This document shows positions 1 to 5,184 of a stretch of DNA of 5,184 nucleotides, in pieces. Made by a program: the position numbers and the translations under genes. The notes under the pieces are model-generated. The model saw only the letters and a program-made list of their open reading frames with translations, was not told where the DNA came from and searched no databases. Within the stretch, counting starts at the first letter, position 1. Every line of letters starts with the position of its first letter. The DNA lies in NCBI GenBank assembly GCA_002422175.1, contig DITR01000118.1, forward strand, positions 10,637 to 15,820, read 5' to 3'. This DNA is from Alcaligenaceae bacterium UBA6179 (GTDB lineage Bacteria; Pseudomonadota; Gammaproteobacteria; Burkholderiales; Burkholderiaceae_B).

Positions 1-641
1 AAGGCAGAAATCCAGGGCTCCATAAAGCTGAATGCACATTCGTAAAGCGCTGCATCAACACATTGGCCGACCCCGGTTCGGTTTCTCACCATCAAGGCGT
101 TCATCGCACCAAAAGCTGCGTACAGACCCGTGATGTAATCAGTCATCGAAACAGCCACCCTAGCAGGCGGTCTATCGACATCACCGGTTAGGTGGCGCAA
201 CCCGCTCATCGCCTCGCAAATCACGCCATAACCTGCACGATCTTTATAAGGACCATCTTGCCCAAAACCACTGATTCGAACCATAATCAGCCCTGGGTTT
301 TCTTTTTTTAAATCCTCGTAGCCTAAACCCCACTTTTCCATCGTGCCTGGCCTGAAATTTTCAATCAGTATGTCAGCCTTTAATGCTAAGCGACGGGTGA
401 TGTCAATGCCTGCCTGCGTGCGAAGATCAATTGAAAGCAGTTTTTTATTGCGAAAAATGCTAGATGCATAAAGTGATGTTCCGTTCAATCGCTTACCCAT
501 TGTTCGAACCGGATCACCCTCAGGTGGCTCAACCTTGATGACGTTTGCGCCAAAGTCAGCTAATAATCGCCCGCAGAAGGGCCCTGCTACGGTTGAGCCG
601 AGTTCTAATACAGTAATGCCGTCTAAAGATTGAGGTTTCAT
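1..641 (-). CDS. CaiB/BaiF family (class III) CoA-transferase, partial: C-terminus beyond the left edge
   Basis: I translated this directly from the minus strand: 213 codons from ATG at 639-641 stay open to the window edge. The family moves CoA between carboxylic acids through an aspartyl-CoA thioester and acts in the cytoplasm, usually as an interlocked dimer. Visible family marks are the N-terminal LDGITVLELG, IKVEPPEGDPVR (residues 35-46), NKKLLSIDLR (65-74), ENFRPG (94-99) and ISGFGQDGPY (123-132). D168 in SMTDY fits the catalytic aspartate (Asp169 in oxalate formyl-CoA transferase). Full members have about 380-410 residues, so a little over half is present. The Shine-Dalgarno is weak; a GTG three codons upstream is a less likely start. 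The gene follows the GntR gene by 35 nt with no visible promoter between, so the two are probably co-transcribed. The acid substrate is not identifiable; formyl-CoA transferase, succinyl-CoA-dependent transferases and racemases share this fold. Confidence 0.93.
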   Translation of the reverse strand, partial: MKPQSLDGITVLELGSTVAGPFCGRLLADFGANVIKVEPPEGDPVRTMGKRLNGTSLYASSIFRNKKLLSIDLRTQAGIDITRRLALKADILIENFRPGTMEKWGLGYEDLKKENPGLIMVRISGFGQDGPYKDRAGYGVICEAMSGLRHLTGDVDRPPARVAVSMTDYITGLYAAFGAMNALMVRNRTGVGQCVDAALYECAFSFMEPWISA

Positions 642-665
642 AGGCTTCACTAATCTTGTTAAGTT

Positions 666-691
666 AGAGAACGTACTTAGAGAACGTACTT
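666..691. repeat. 13-bp perfect tandem duplication across the regulator's stop codon
   Basis: The unit AGAGAACGTACTT occurs at 666-678 and again at 679-691 with no mismatch; the preceding base is T in both copies. Read on the minus strand, the gntR stop codon TAA (677-679) straddles the junction. Because the unit ends in CT and the following sequence starts with AA either way, the same TAA would exist with a single copy. The duplication therefore leaves the protein unchanged and only lengthens the gap to the CoA-transferase gene. It looks like a recent slippage event. Confidence 0.9.
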
Positions 692-1357
692 TTGGTAACG
701 ATCAAAATATGACTTGGCACTTCGCATCGTCTCTCTTCTTGCCTCTTCTGCTTTTTCACTATCACCGTTAACCATCGCCGTTAAAACAGCCTGATGCTGC
801 TTTAGACCTAGCGCTGCTCGACCAGGCAAAATAATGGTGCGTCTTATGATTGTTTGTGTTCGTTCAAAGATACTGTCGAGTAACTCGGCAAGAATCTGAT
901 TTCCCGTTGCAGCCACCACATCGGCATGAAACTGCTCGTATGCTGCGATGTACTGATCAATGTCACCTTGCTCAACACATCGCTCAAGTTGACCGGTGAA
1001 TTCTTTGAGGTATTTTGTCCACATCTTTTTATCGCCACGTTGCGTAGCTAATCTGAAGCACAACCCTTCGAGCACTTCTCGCACTTCGTAGATTTCACAA
1101 ATCTGAGACGTTTCTAGCCGCACCACAATAGCGCCCTTATTAGGGATGCGCTCAACGAGCCCTCGCTGTTCAAGTGCAGTCAATACTTCTCGAACTCGGC
1201 TTCTTGAAATGCCATACTTTTCACATAAAGAGAGTTCGCTCATCTTGGCCCCAGGTGGAATCACTTGGGTTGCAATTAAGCGACGTAACTCTTGTGTGAC
1301 GCTGTCAACACCAACTTTAGTGCCCGTTACTTGTGATTCAGATAGAGACTTTTTCAT
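677..1357 (-). CDS. GntR family transcriptional regulator, FadR subfamily with FCD effector domain
   Basis: A 226-residue one-component regulator. The N-terminal winged helix-turn-helix spans about residues 15-82, with the typical IPPGAKMSE, SRSRVREVLTALEQRGLV and the wing NKGAIVV. The C-terminal FCD all-helical effector domain spans about residues 85-215, with YEVREVLEG, EQFHADVVAATGN and HQAVLTAMVNGD. I chose ATG at 1355-1357 because the predicted transcript starts near 1388. The frame also allows a TTG at 1390, but that lies at or before the transcript start. The Shine-Dalgarno is weak (GAAG, 9 nt upstream). Of the four usual FCD metal ligands, only H144 and H188 are visible; by alignment the Asp position is Y140 and the last His is T210. 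Members usually repress nearby catabolic genes and are released by a carboxylic-acid effector. The effector is unknown here. Inverted repeats over its own promoter suggest autorepression. Confidence 0.93.
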   Translation of the reverse strand: MKKSLSESQVTGTKVGVDSVTQELRRLIATQVIPPGAKMSELSLCEKYGISRSRVREVLTALEQRGLVERIPNKGAIVVRLETSQICEIYEVREVLEGLCFRLATQRGDKKMWTKYLKEFTGQLERCVEQGDIDQYIAAYEQFHADVVAATGNQILAELLDSIFERTQTIIRRTIILPGRAALGLKQHQAVLTAMVNGDSEKAEEARRETMRSAKSYFDRYQKYVL

Positions 1358-1394
1358 GGTGACATGCTTCGACGTGTGACATTCAGACAACCTG

Positions 1395-1423
1395 ACTTTA
1401 AGTTGTTGTCACAACATTGTCAA
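1395..1423 (-). promoter_or_regulatory. Sigma70-type promoter of the gntR gene
   Basis: On the minus strand a perfect -35 box TTGACA (1418-1423) is followed by 17 nt and a -10-like TAAAGT (1395-1400, four of six consensus bases). Transcription would begin near 1388, giving a leader of about 30 nt before ATG 1357. This placement supports ATG 1357 over the upstream TTG at 1390. Palindromes overlap the -35 box and the spacer. Confidence 0.65.
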
Positions 1424-1427
1424 CAAT
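1403..1427. promoter_or_regulatory. Overlapping palindromic operator candidates, probably bound by the GntR regulator
   Basis: Three dyads overlap here: TGTTGT-C-ACAACA (1404-1416, perfect 6-1-6), ATTGT-CA-ACAAT (1416-1427, perfect 5-2-5) and an outer TTGTTG...CAACAA pair (1403-1408 and 1421-1426). FadR-type GntR regulators typically bind short sites with GT/AC half-sites of the form TNGT-N-ACNA, and both inner dyads fit. They occupy the spacer and -35 box of the gntR promoter, where binding would block RNA polymerase. Which protein binds is inferred, not shown. Confidence 0.6.
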
Positions 1428-1513
1428 TTTGCTACATTAATGTTGACGCAATGCAGCAAAATAAGTTCTTTATTGGCTTCTAATGCCTATCGCACTGCGC
1501 AGCATTCAGTCAT
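1424..1513. other. Remainder of the non-coding gap upstream of gntR
   Basis: Apart from the promoter, operators and candidate terminator listed separately, the gap between the CMD gene and gntR (1358-1554) shows no coding frame of note. There is another partial TTGACGCAA dyad near 1443-1451 that resembles the operator half-sites, and a short AT-rich inverted repeat AATAA/TTATT (1460-1474). Neither is strong enough to name as a site. Confidence 0.4.
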
Positions 1514-1537
1514 AAAACACAGGGCCATACCCCTCTG
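1514..1537 (-). terminator. Weak candidate intrinsic terminator after the three-gene unit
   Basis: Read on the minus strand, CAGAGGG and CCCTGTG (1531-1537 and 1518-1524) can pair around a 6-nt loop with one G-G mismatch, followed directly by TTTT (1514-1517). It lies 18 nt past the CMD stop codon, the right place to end that transcript. The stem is imperfect and the T-tract short, so read-through into the gntR gene is quite possible. A second small hairpin, TCTGAT/ATCAGA (1534-1554), abuts the stop codon but lacks a T-tract. Confidence 0.35.
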
Positions 1538-1554
1538 ATCAGGTGCCAATCAGA

Positions 1555-1911
1555 TCACTTTTCTCCGTATATTTCTGAGACTAACGGGTAGCCTAAATTG
1601 CACGAATGAATACCCATGATTGACACCATCTGAATGGTTTCAAGAACCTCTTGTTCAGTCGCCCCGTGTTTCTTTGCGTTTTCAATATGGCGTTTTGTAC
1701 CGGGTCCATACATATGTGTCGTGGCAACATTAATGGCCACAAGAATCAACTCTCGATATTTATGGGGAATACTTGAAGTCTGATGTGGAACATCTCGAAA
1801 ATTAAGGTAGGCCTCTAAAAAATCGGGTGATTTTTCCTCAATTAAGCTCCATGTTTTGTTCCAATCACCCTTTTCCTTATATTCGTCAATCTTTGAGTAT
1901 TTTTTGCTCAT
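1555..1911 (-). CDS. Small carboxymuconolactone decarboxylase (CMD) family protein without the AhpD CxxC motif
   Basis: A 118-residue cytoplasmic protein, the usual length for a single-domain CMD protein (an all-helical fold that assembles into oligomers). The core runs from about residue 35 to 112: HKYRELILVAINVAT (50-64), then H66 and H75 in THMYGPGTKRHIENA, then KHGATEQEVLETIQM, which fits the family's 'H...A...GAt..Ei.E' pattern. E54 and H75 are the most likely functional residues by family position. AhpD-type peroxidase activity is unlikely: the CxxC is absent and C104 is the only cysteine. The start is fixed by the Shine-Dalgarno AAGGA (1921-1925) lying 9 nt upstream, inside the last codons of the GMC gene, whose stop is 5 nt away. 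The relatives include 4-carboxymuconolactone decarboxylase (PcaC), but many such small proteins have no proven reaction. Expression is coupled to the GMC oxidoreductase, so a step on its product or a stabilising role is a reasonable inference. Confidence 0.85.
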   Translation of the reverse strand: MSKKYSKIDEYKEKGDWNKTWSLIEEKSPDFLEAYLNFRDVPHQTSSIPHKYRELILVAINVATTHMYGPGTKRHIENAKKHGATEQEVLETIQMVSIMGIHSCNLGYPLVSEIYGEK

Positions 1912-1916
1912 CTTTA

Positions 1917-3527
1917 CTATTCCTTGTTTGATTGAATTAAAAAATCAGCTAATCTCTCACCGATCATCATTGCTGCGGCATTCGTATTCGATGAAACCAG
2001 TGTCGGCAAAACAGAAATATCTGCAATTCTGAGATTTCGAATGCCATGCACTCTAAGCTCTGAGTCAACCACAGACTCACCTAAACGCCCCATTCGGCAT
2101 GTTCCTACCGTATGCCATGCGGTTTGTCCGATCTGTTTGGCGTAAGTCAACAACTCAGCATCACTCATGGGTTTACCTGGCCGAGTCTCATGCGTAATAA
2201 ACTGCTGCATGGCAGGTTGCGAAGCGATGTGTTCGATACGCCGAAGCAAATGAATCACGTCTTGCTGATCAGAGACATCAGCCAGATAATTAGGGTCTAT
2301 AAGGGGTTCATCGAAGGCATCCGCACTTGCAATATGCACACTGCCACATGAGCTGGGGTACAACAAAAAACCACCAATTGAAAACCCAGAAAACTTATCT
2401 AAGCCGGCTGATGCTGAGCGGGCATATCGGTCCGAACCACTAATTTGATAGAGCCTAATCATTGCATCGACATGTTGACTCGCTGGATTCACCCGCGTAA
2501 TCGCATGTGCAGTTGAAGAGGTACCCGATAACAAACCACGGCCTGTTAAAAGGTATTGAAGCCCCGCCTTAAACTTTGTCCACGAACGATTAGACAAATC
2601 ATTGAGCGTAATCGGTAGATTCGTTCTATAGGTTCGCCTAACCTGTAGATGATCACTCAAGTGTTCGCCTACATGCACATTGGGCATTTTCACTTCAATA
2701 CCATGCTTAGATAAAAGATCAGGATGACCCACACCCGACAGTTCTAATATCTGGGGTGTTTTTAACGCACCACAGGCCAAGATTATCTCGTGTTTGCAAC
2801 TAACGGAAACCTCATGACCCTCCTTAATCACTTGCAAGGCCTTTGCAGCATTGCCCTCAAATATAATTTTTTTAATTCGTGTGTGGGTCCAGACTGTAAG
2901 GTTCTGGTCTCGTCTCAAAGGCTTTAAATAACCCACTGACGTGCTGTAACGACGCCCTCGATATGCGTTTTGCTCAAGATAGCGCACCCCTTCATATTTA
3001 ACAGCGTTGTAGTCTGGTGTGGGCGGAATGCCTAAGGCCAAGCAAGCATCAATAAAGCCATCAGATATTGGGTCACGTGCATGAATTGATCGGTCTGTGA
3101 TCTTGATAGGCCCTAAGTGCCCTCGATCAGGATGATCAGAAAAATGATTAGATTCGATACGTTTAAAAAAAGGCTTGACCTCAGCGGCGCTCCAACCGTG
3201 TATGCCAAGTGCCGACCAACGATCGAATTCGTCTGGGTCACCCCATATGTAAGCCATACCATTTACAGAACTCGAACCACCAAGAACTTTACCCCGAGGG
3301 GAATAGATCTGTTGACCCGCCAAATTCACCTGAGGGGTGCTTTGAAACGGCCAAACCCATCGAGGGTTGTTCAATATTTTAGCCACCCCCATCGGTATAT
3401 GAAGCCAGATAGAGCTGTCTACGCCACCCGCTTCCAACAAAAGCACTTTACTACCCGCCTGCGCCAACCGCGCAGCCACCACAGCGCCTGCCGAACCTGC
3501 GCCTGCAACGATATAGTCGTACTCCAT
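1917..3527 (-). CDS. GMC family FAD-dependent oxidoreductase (choline/alcohol dehydrogenase type)
   Basis: A complete 536-residue flavoprotein of normal family length. The family oxidises alcohols to aldehydes or ketones, using oxygen, quinone or another acceptor. The N-terminal Rossmann FAD motif is GAGSAG (residues 9-14), with LLLEAGG (29-35) supplying the acidic residue for the adenosine ribose. The two GMC signatures are PRGKVLGGSSSVNGM (77-91) and GALKTPQILELSGVG (253-267). The active-site pair is H472 in TAWHTVGTCRMG and probably N516 in SSNTNAAA. There is no signal peptide or membrane span. The frame extends 22 codons upstream, but ATG 3527 is preferred: the FAD strand begins directly after it (MEYDYIVAGAG), AAAGG lies 8 nt upstream, and the gap to the ThDP gene becomes 4 nt instead of an overlap. 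The overall pattern suggests a choline-dehydrogenase or AlkJ-like bacterial alcohol dehydrogenase; the substrate cannot be read from the sequence. Confidence 0.95.
   Translation of the reverse strand: MEYDYIVAGAGSAGAVVAARLAQAGSKVLLLEAGGVDSSIWLHIPMGVAKILNNPRWVWPFQSTPQVNLAGQQIYSPRGKVLGGSSSVNGMAYIWGDPDEFDRWSALGIHGWSAAEVKPFFKRIESNHFSDHPDRGHLGPIKITDRSIHARDPISDGFIDACLALGIPPTPDYNAVKYEGVRYLEQNAYRGRRYSTSVGYLKPLRRDQNLTVWTHTRIKKIIFEGNAAKALQVIKEGHEVSVSCKHEIILACGALKTPQILELSGVGHPDLLSKHGIEVKMPNVHVGEHLSDHLQVRRTYRTNLPITLNDLSNRSWTKFKAGLQYLLTGRGLLSGTSSTAHAITRVNPASQHVDAMIRLYQISGSDRYARSASAGLDKFSGFSIGGFLLYPSSCGSVHIASADAFDEPLIDPNYLADVSDQQDVIHLLRRIEHIASQPAMQQFITHETRPGKPMSDAELLTYAKQIGQTAWHTVGTCRMGRLGESVVDSELRVHGIRNLRIADISVLPTLVSSNTNAAAMMIGERLADFLIQSNKE
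1921..1925 (-). promoter_or_regulatory. Shine-Dalgarno of the CMD gene, inside the GMC gene's 3' end
   Basis: AAGGA is formed by the last codons of the GMC gene (AAC AAG GAA TAG), 9 nt ahead of the CMD start codon. The arrangement mirrors the ThDP-GMC junction and points to co-translation of all three proteins. Confidence 0.75.
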
Positions 3528-3531
3528 CAAA

Positions 3532-5184
3532 TTAACCTTTGGTTCGGTTTTTGAACGAATCACGCCTAAAACTGTAGAGCGCATCCGGGTCAACCATCAC
3601 ATCTATGACGGCTGGTTTATTCTCTGATAAGGCGTTTGCCATGGCCTGTTCAAACTGACTGATTGTGTCGACCCGATAGCCCCGAACACCCCAAAGCTCA
3701 GCTAACTTGTCATACCTGGGGTTAGGTACATCAGCTCCTAAGTACCTTTGATTAAAAAAATCTCTCTGATATGCTTTTTCTGCACCCCAGCAGCCGTTAT
3801 TCATCACGACACAGATCGTTCCTATGTTGTACTGTGCCGCTGTGCCCAACTCACTAGACGTCATACCGAACCCACCGTCGCCCATCAAACTGATCACAGG
3901 GCGCTCTGGCATCGCTATTTTGACCCCTAAACCGCAAGCATAAGAAAACCCGACAAGTCCAAAATCGAGTGGGGAAAACAAGCTCGGTGTCACGTCAAAA
4001 TTTAGCTTATCAGTGGCTTGCAAACATAAGGTGCCTGCATCAAGGGTAAAGGCTGAATCTGTTGGGCATACACCACGAAGGGCTTTAAAAAGTGCATCGG
4101 GTTGTATGGGGCCTTTTGTGATCTGAACGGCATCACGCTCTTGAAGAAGCGTTTTTCTCTTGAGCTTGAATTGTTTTAACCACTTTGTAACGGTAACGGG
4201 TGGTTTGTAATCAGTTAGCGCATCAACTAATGAATCTGTAAAGACGCCCGCATCAGCGAGTATGCCCATTTCTACAGGAAAAAACCGCCCGATAGATAAA
4301 GGATCAAGCTCAACCTGAATAATTTTTGCCTGACGGTTGATATTGTCGTATGAAAAAAATGTTGCATTAAAACCGATTCGCGTTCCAATCGCTAAAATAA
4401 GATCTGCTGTCTGCATTAATTCGGTGGCAACCACATTGCCTCGTGGCCCCACTTGTCCGGCATAGTTGTCAAAGCGAGCTGACACGGCGTCGCCGTGACC
4501 CGGCGATGTTGCCAAAGGGGCATTAAGTATTGAAGACAACTTTTCAACTGCTTCACCGTAACGCCCATTTTTGACGCCACCGCCTGCAAGAATGAGAGGG
4601 GCTTTAGCTTTTCTAATGAGACTCACGACTGCGTCGATCGCTTTAGCAGAGGGCCCAGACAGCACATCTAGTTCGCGACCTTTGGGTGAAAAAAATTCAC
4701 TTTTATCAACAGACTGAGACAAGATGTCGCGAGGAATATTGACAGCAACGGGCCCACGTTTAGGTGACATGGCTGTTCGAAATGAATCACGAACCAATTC
4801 AGGAATACGGGCTGTCGAGGGAACCAAATAGGTTTTTTTCGTGACGGGTTTTAACAGAGAGAACTGATCAACCTCTTGAAAAGCATCTCTATACTGGTGT
4901 TCAGATGAAAGGCTTCCAGCCAACGCGATAACGGGTGAAAAAGCTGCGCTCGCTTGTGCCAGCCCGGTCACTAAATTGGTGACACCTGGCCCATTTTGCC
5001 CAGCAAGTATGACACCCGCTGAACCTGAAGCTCTAGCATAACCATCAGCCATATGTGTACCTGTTCTTTCATCTCGAACGCCAATGAATTTGATTTTTTT
5101 CTCGTCATATAACGAATCAAATATTTCCATGCCTGCTGACCCAATCAGGCCGAAGACATGCTTGACGTTCTCTTCGCACAAGGC
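3532..5184 (-). CDS. Thiamine-diphosphate-dependent enzyme, sulfoacetaldehyde acetyltransferase (Xsc)-like; N-terminus beyond the right edge
   Basis: 550 codons are visible; the frame is open to the edge and the usual first 10-20 residues before the ALCEENVKHVFG strand are missing. Numbering from the edge codon, the pyrimidine-binding domain (about 1-165) has the activating glutamate E39 in VRDER and the GQNGPGVTN loop (62-70). A middle Rossmann-like domain follows (about 185-325). The diphosphate domain (about 370-535) has GDGGFG (435-440) and NN (462-463), the Mg-ThDP motif. NNGCWGAEKAYQRDF and the C-terminal FRRD (539-542) closely match Xsc, which converts sulfoacetaldehyde plus phosphate to acetyl phosphate and sulfite. 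The Xsc stretch after the GQNGPG helix is not conserved, and VRDE replaces VRHE, so the actual reaction may differ; acetolactate synthase-like and 2-oxoacid lyases share the fold. It is the first visible gene of the ThDP-GMC-CMD unit. Confidence 0.92.
   Translation of the reverse strand, partial: ALCEENVKHVFGLIGSAGMEIFDSLYDEKKIKFIGVRDERTGTHMADGYARASGSAGVILAGQNGPGVTNLVTGLAQASAAFSPVIALAGSLSSEHQYRDAFQEVDQFSLLKPVTKKTYLVPSTARIPELVRDSFRTAMSPKRGPVAVNIPRDILSQSVDKSEFFSPKGRELDVLSGPSAKAIDAVVSLIRKAKAPLILAGGGVKNGRYGEAVEKLSSILNAPLATSPGHGDAVSARFDNYAGQVGPRGNVVATELMQTADLILAIGTRIGFNATFFSYDNINRQAKIIQVELDPLSIGRFFPVEMGILADAGVFTDSLVDALTDYKPPVTVTKWLKQFKLKRKTLLQERDAVQITKGPIQPDALFKALRGVCPTDSAFTLDAGTLCLQATDKLNFDVTPSLFSPLDFGLVGFSYACGLGVKIAMPERPVISLMGDGGFGMTSSELGTAAQYNIGTICVVMNNGCWGAEKAYQRDFFNQRYLGADVPNPRYDKLAELWGVRGYRVDTISQFEQAMANALSENKPAVIDVMVDPDALYSFRRDSFKNRTKG
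3533..3539 (-). promoter_or_regulatory. Shine-Dalgarno of the GMC gene, inside the ThDP gene's 3' end
   Basis: On the minus strand the sequence reads ACCAAAGGTTAATTTGATG: AAAGG lies within the last codons of the ThDP gene, then comes its TAA stop, then the GMC ATG four bases later. Ribosomes finishing the first gene would sit on the start region of the second, which indicates translational coupling. This site also decides the GMC start. Confidence 0.75.

Noticed and set aside
1358..1390. TTG start at 1390 adding 11 residues to the GntR regulator
   Set aside because: The predicted transcript starts near 1388, so the TTG would be outside or at the very end of the mRNA. The ATG at 1357 gives a normal-length protein.
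1534..1557. Hairpin TCTGAT/ATCAGA next to the CMD stop codon as a terminator
   Set aside because: The stem is six AT-rich pairs with a 9-nt loop and no following T-tract on the minus strand; the neighbouring 1514-1537 structure is a better candidate.
2112..3554. Open frames on the plus strand inside the GMC gene (2112-2351, 3117-3554), and similar ones inside gntR and the ThDP gene
   Set aside because: They lie antisense to well-supported genes, and their translations show no recognisable domain and look like shadow composition.
3528..3593. Longer GMC protein with 22 extra N-terminal residues overlapping the ThDP gene
   Set aside because: The extra residues read out of frame through the ThDP 3' end, and the FAD strand normally begins within a few residues of the start. 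A good Shine-Dalgarno sits 8 nt before ATG 3527.
1..5184. Oxalate degradation locus (formyl-CoA transferase plus oxalyl-CoA decarboxylase)
   Set aside because: A CaiB-type transferase and a ThDP enzyme are both present, but the ThDP protein carries Xsc-like motifs rather than an oxalyl-CoA decarboxylase pattern, and the two genes are in separate units.
1..5184. tRNA/rRNA genes, insertion sequences, CRISPR arrays, attachment sites
   Set aside because: I saw no cloverleaf, regularly spaced repeats, transposase-like protein or terminal inverted repeats; nearly the whole window is metabolic coding sequence.

Overview
The window holds five genes, all read from the minus strand, with no RNA genes, mobile elements or CRISPR arrays. 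Order of transcription, from right to left: a thiamine-diphosphate (ThDP) enzyme cut off at its N-terminus by the right edge, a GMC flavin oxidoreductase, a small carboxymuconolactone-decarboxylase (CMD) family protein, a GntR/FCD regulator, and a CaiB/BaiF CoA-transferase cut off at its C-terminus by the left edge. Moderate GC by eye, the protein families and compact catabolic packing suggest a free-living proteobacterium. I cannot name the taxon.

Right part (5184 to 1555): the ThDP, GMC and CMD genes are separated by only 4 and 5 nt. Each downstream gene has its Shine-Dalgarno sequence inside the last codons of the gene before it, so they form one translationally coupled unit. The promoter of this unit lies beyond the right edge. 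The ThDP enzyme most resembles sulfoacetaldehyde acetyltransferase (Xsc) in its cofactor-binding half and C-terminus, but differs around the putative substrate region.

Middle (1554 to 1358): this non-coding stretch holds a weak candidate terminator after the CMD gene and a good sigma70-type promoter (TTGACA, 17 nt, TAAAGT) reading into the regulator gene. Overlapping inverted repeats of the TTGT/ACAA type cover the -35 box and spacer, which suggests autoregulation.

Left part (1357 to 1): the GntR/FCD regulator and the CoA-transferase probably form a second transcript. A 13-bp perfect tandem duplication sits on the regulator's stop codon.

Inferred working model: an alcohol is oxidised by the GMC enzyme, a carbonyl or 2-oxo intermediate is handled by the ThDP enzyme, the CMD protein performs an accessory or ring/lactone step, and the CoA-transferase activates an acid, all under the GntR regulator. 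The substrate cannot be read from this sequence. The combination matches no textbook pathway that I recognise.
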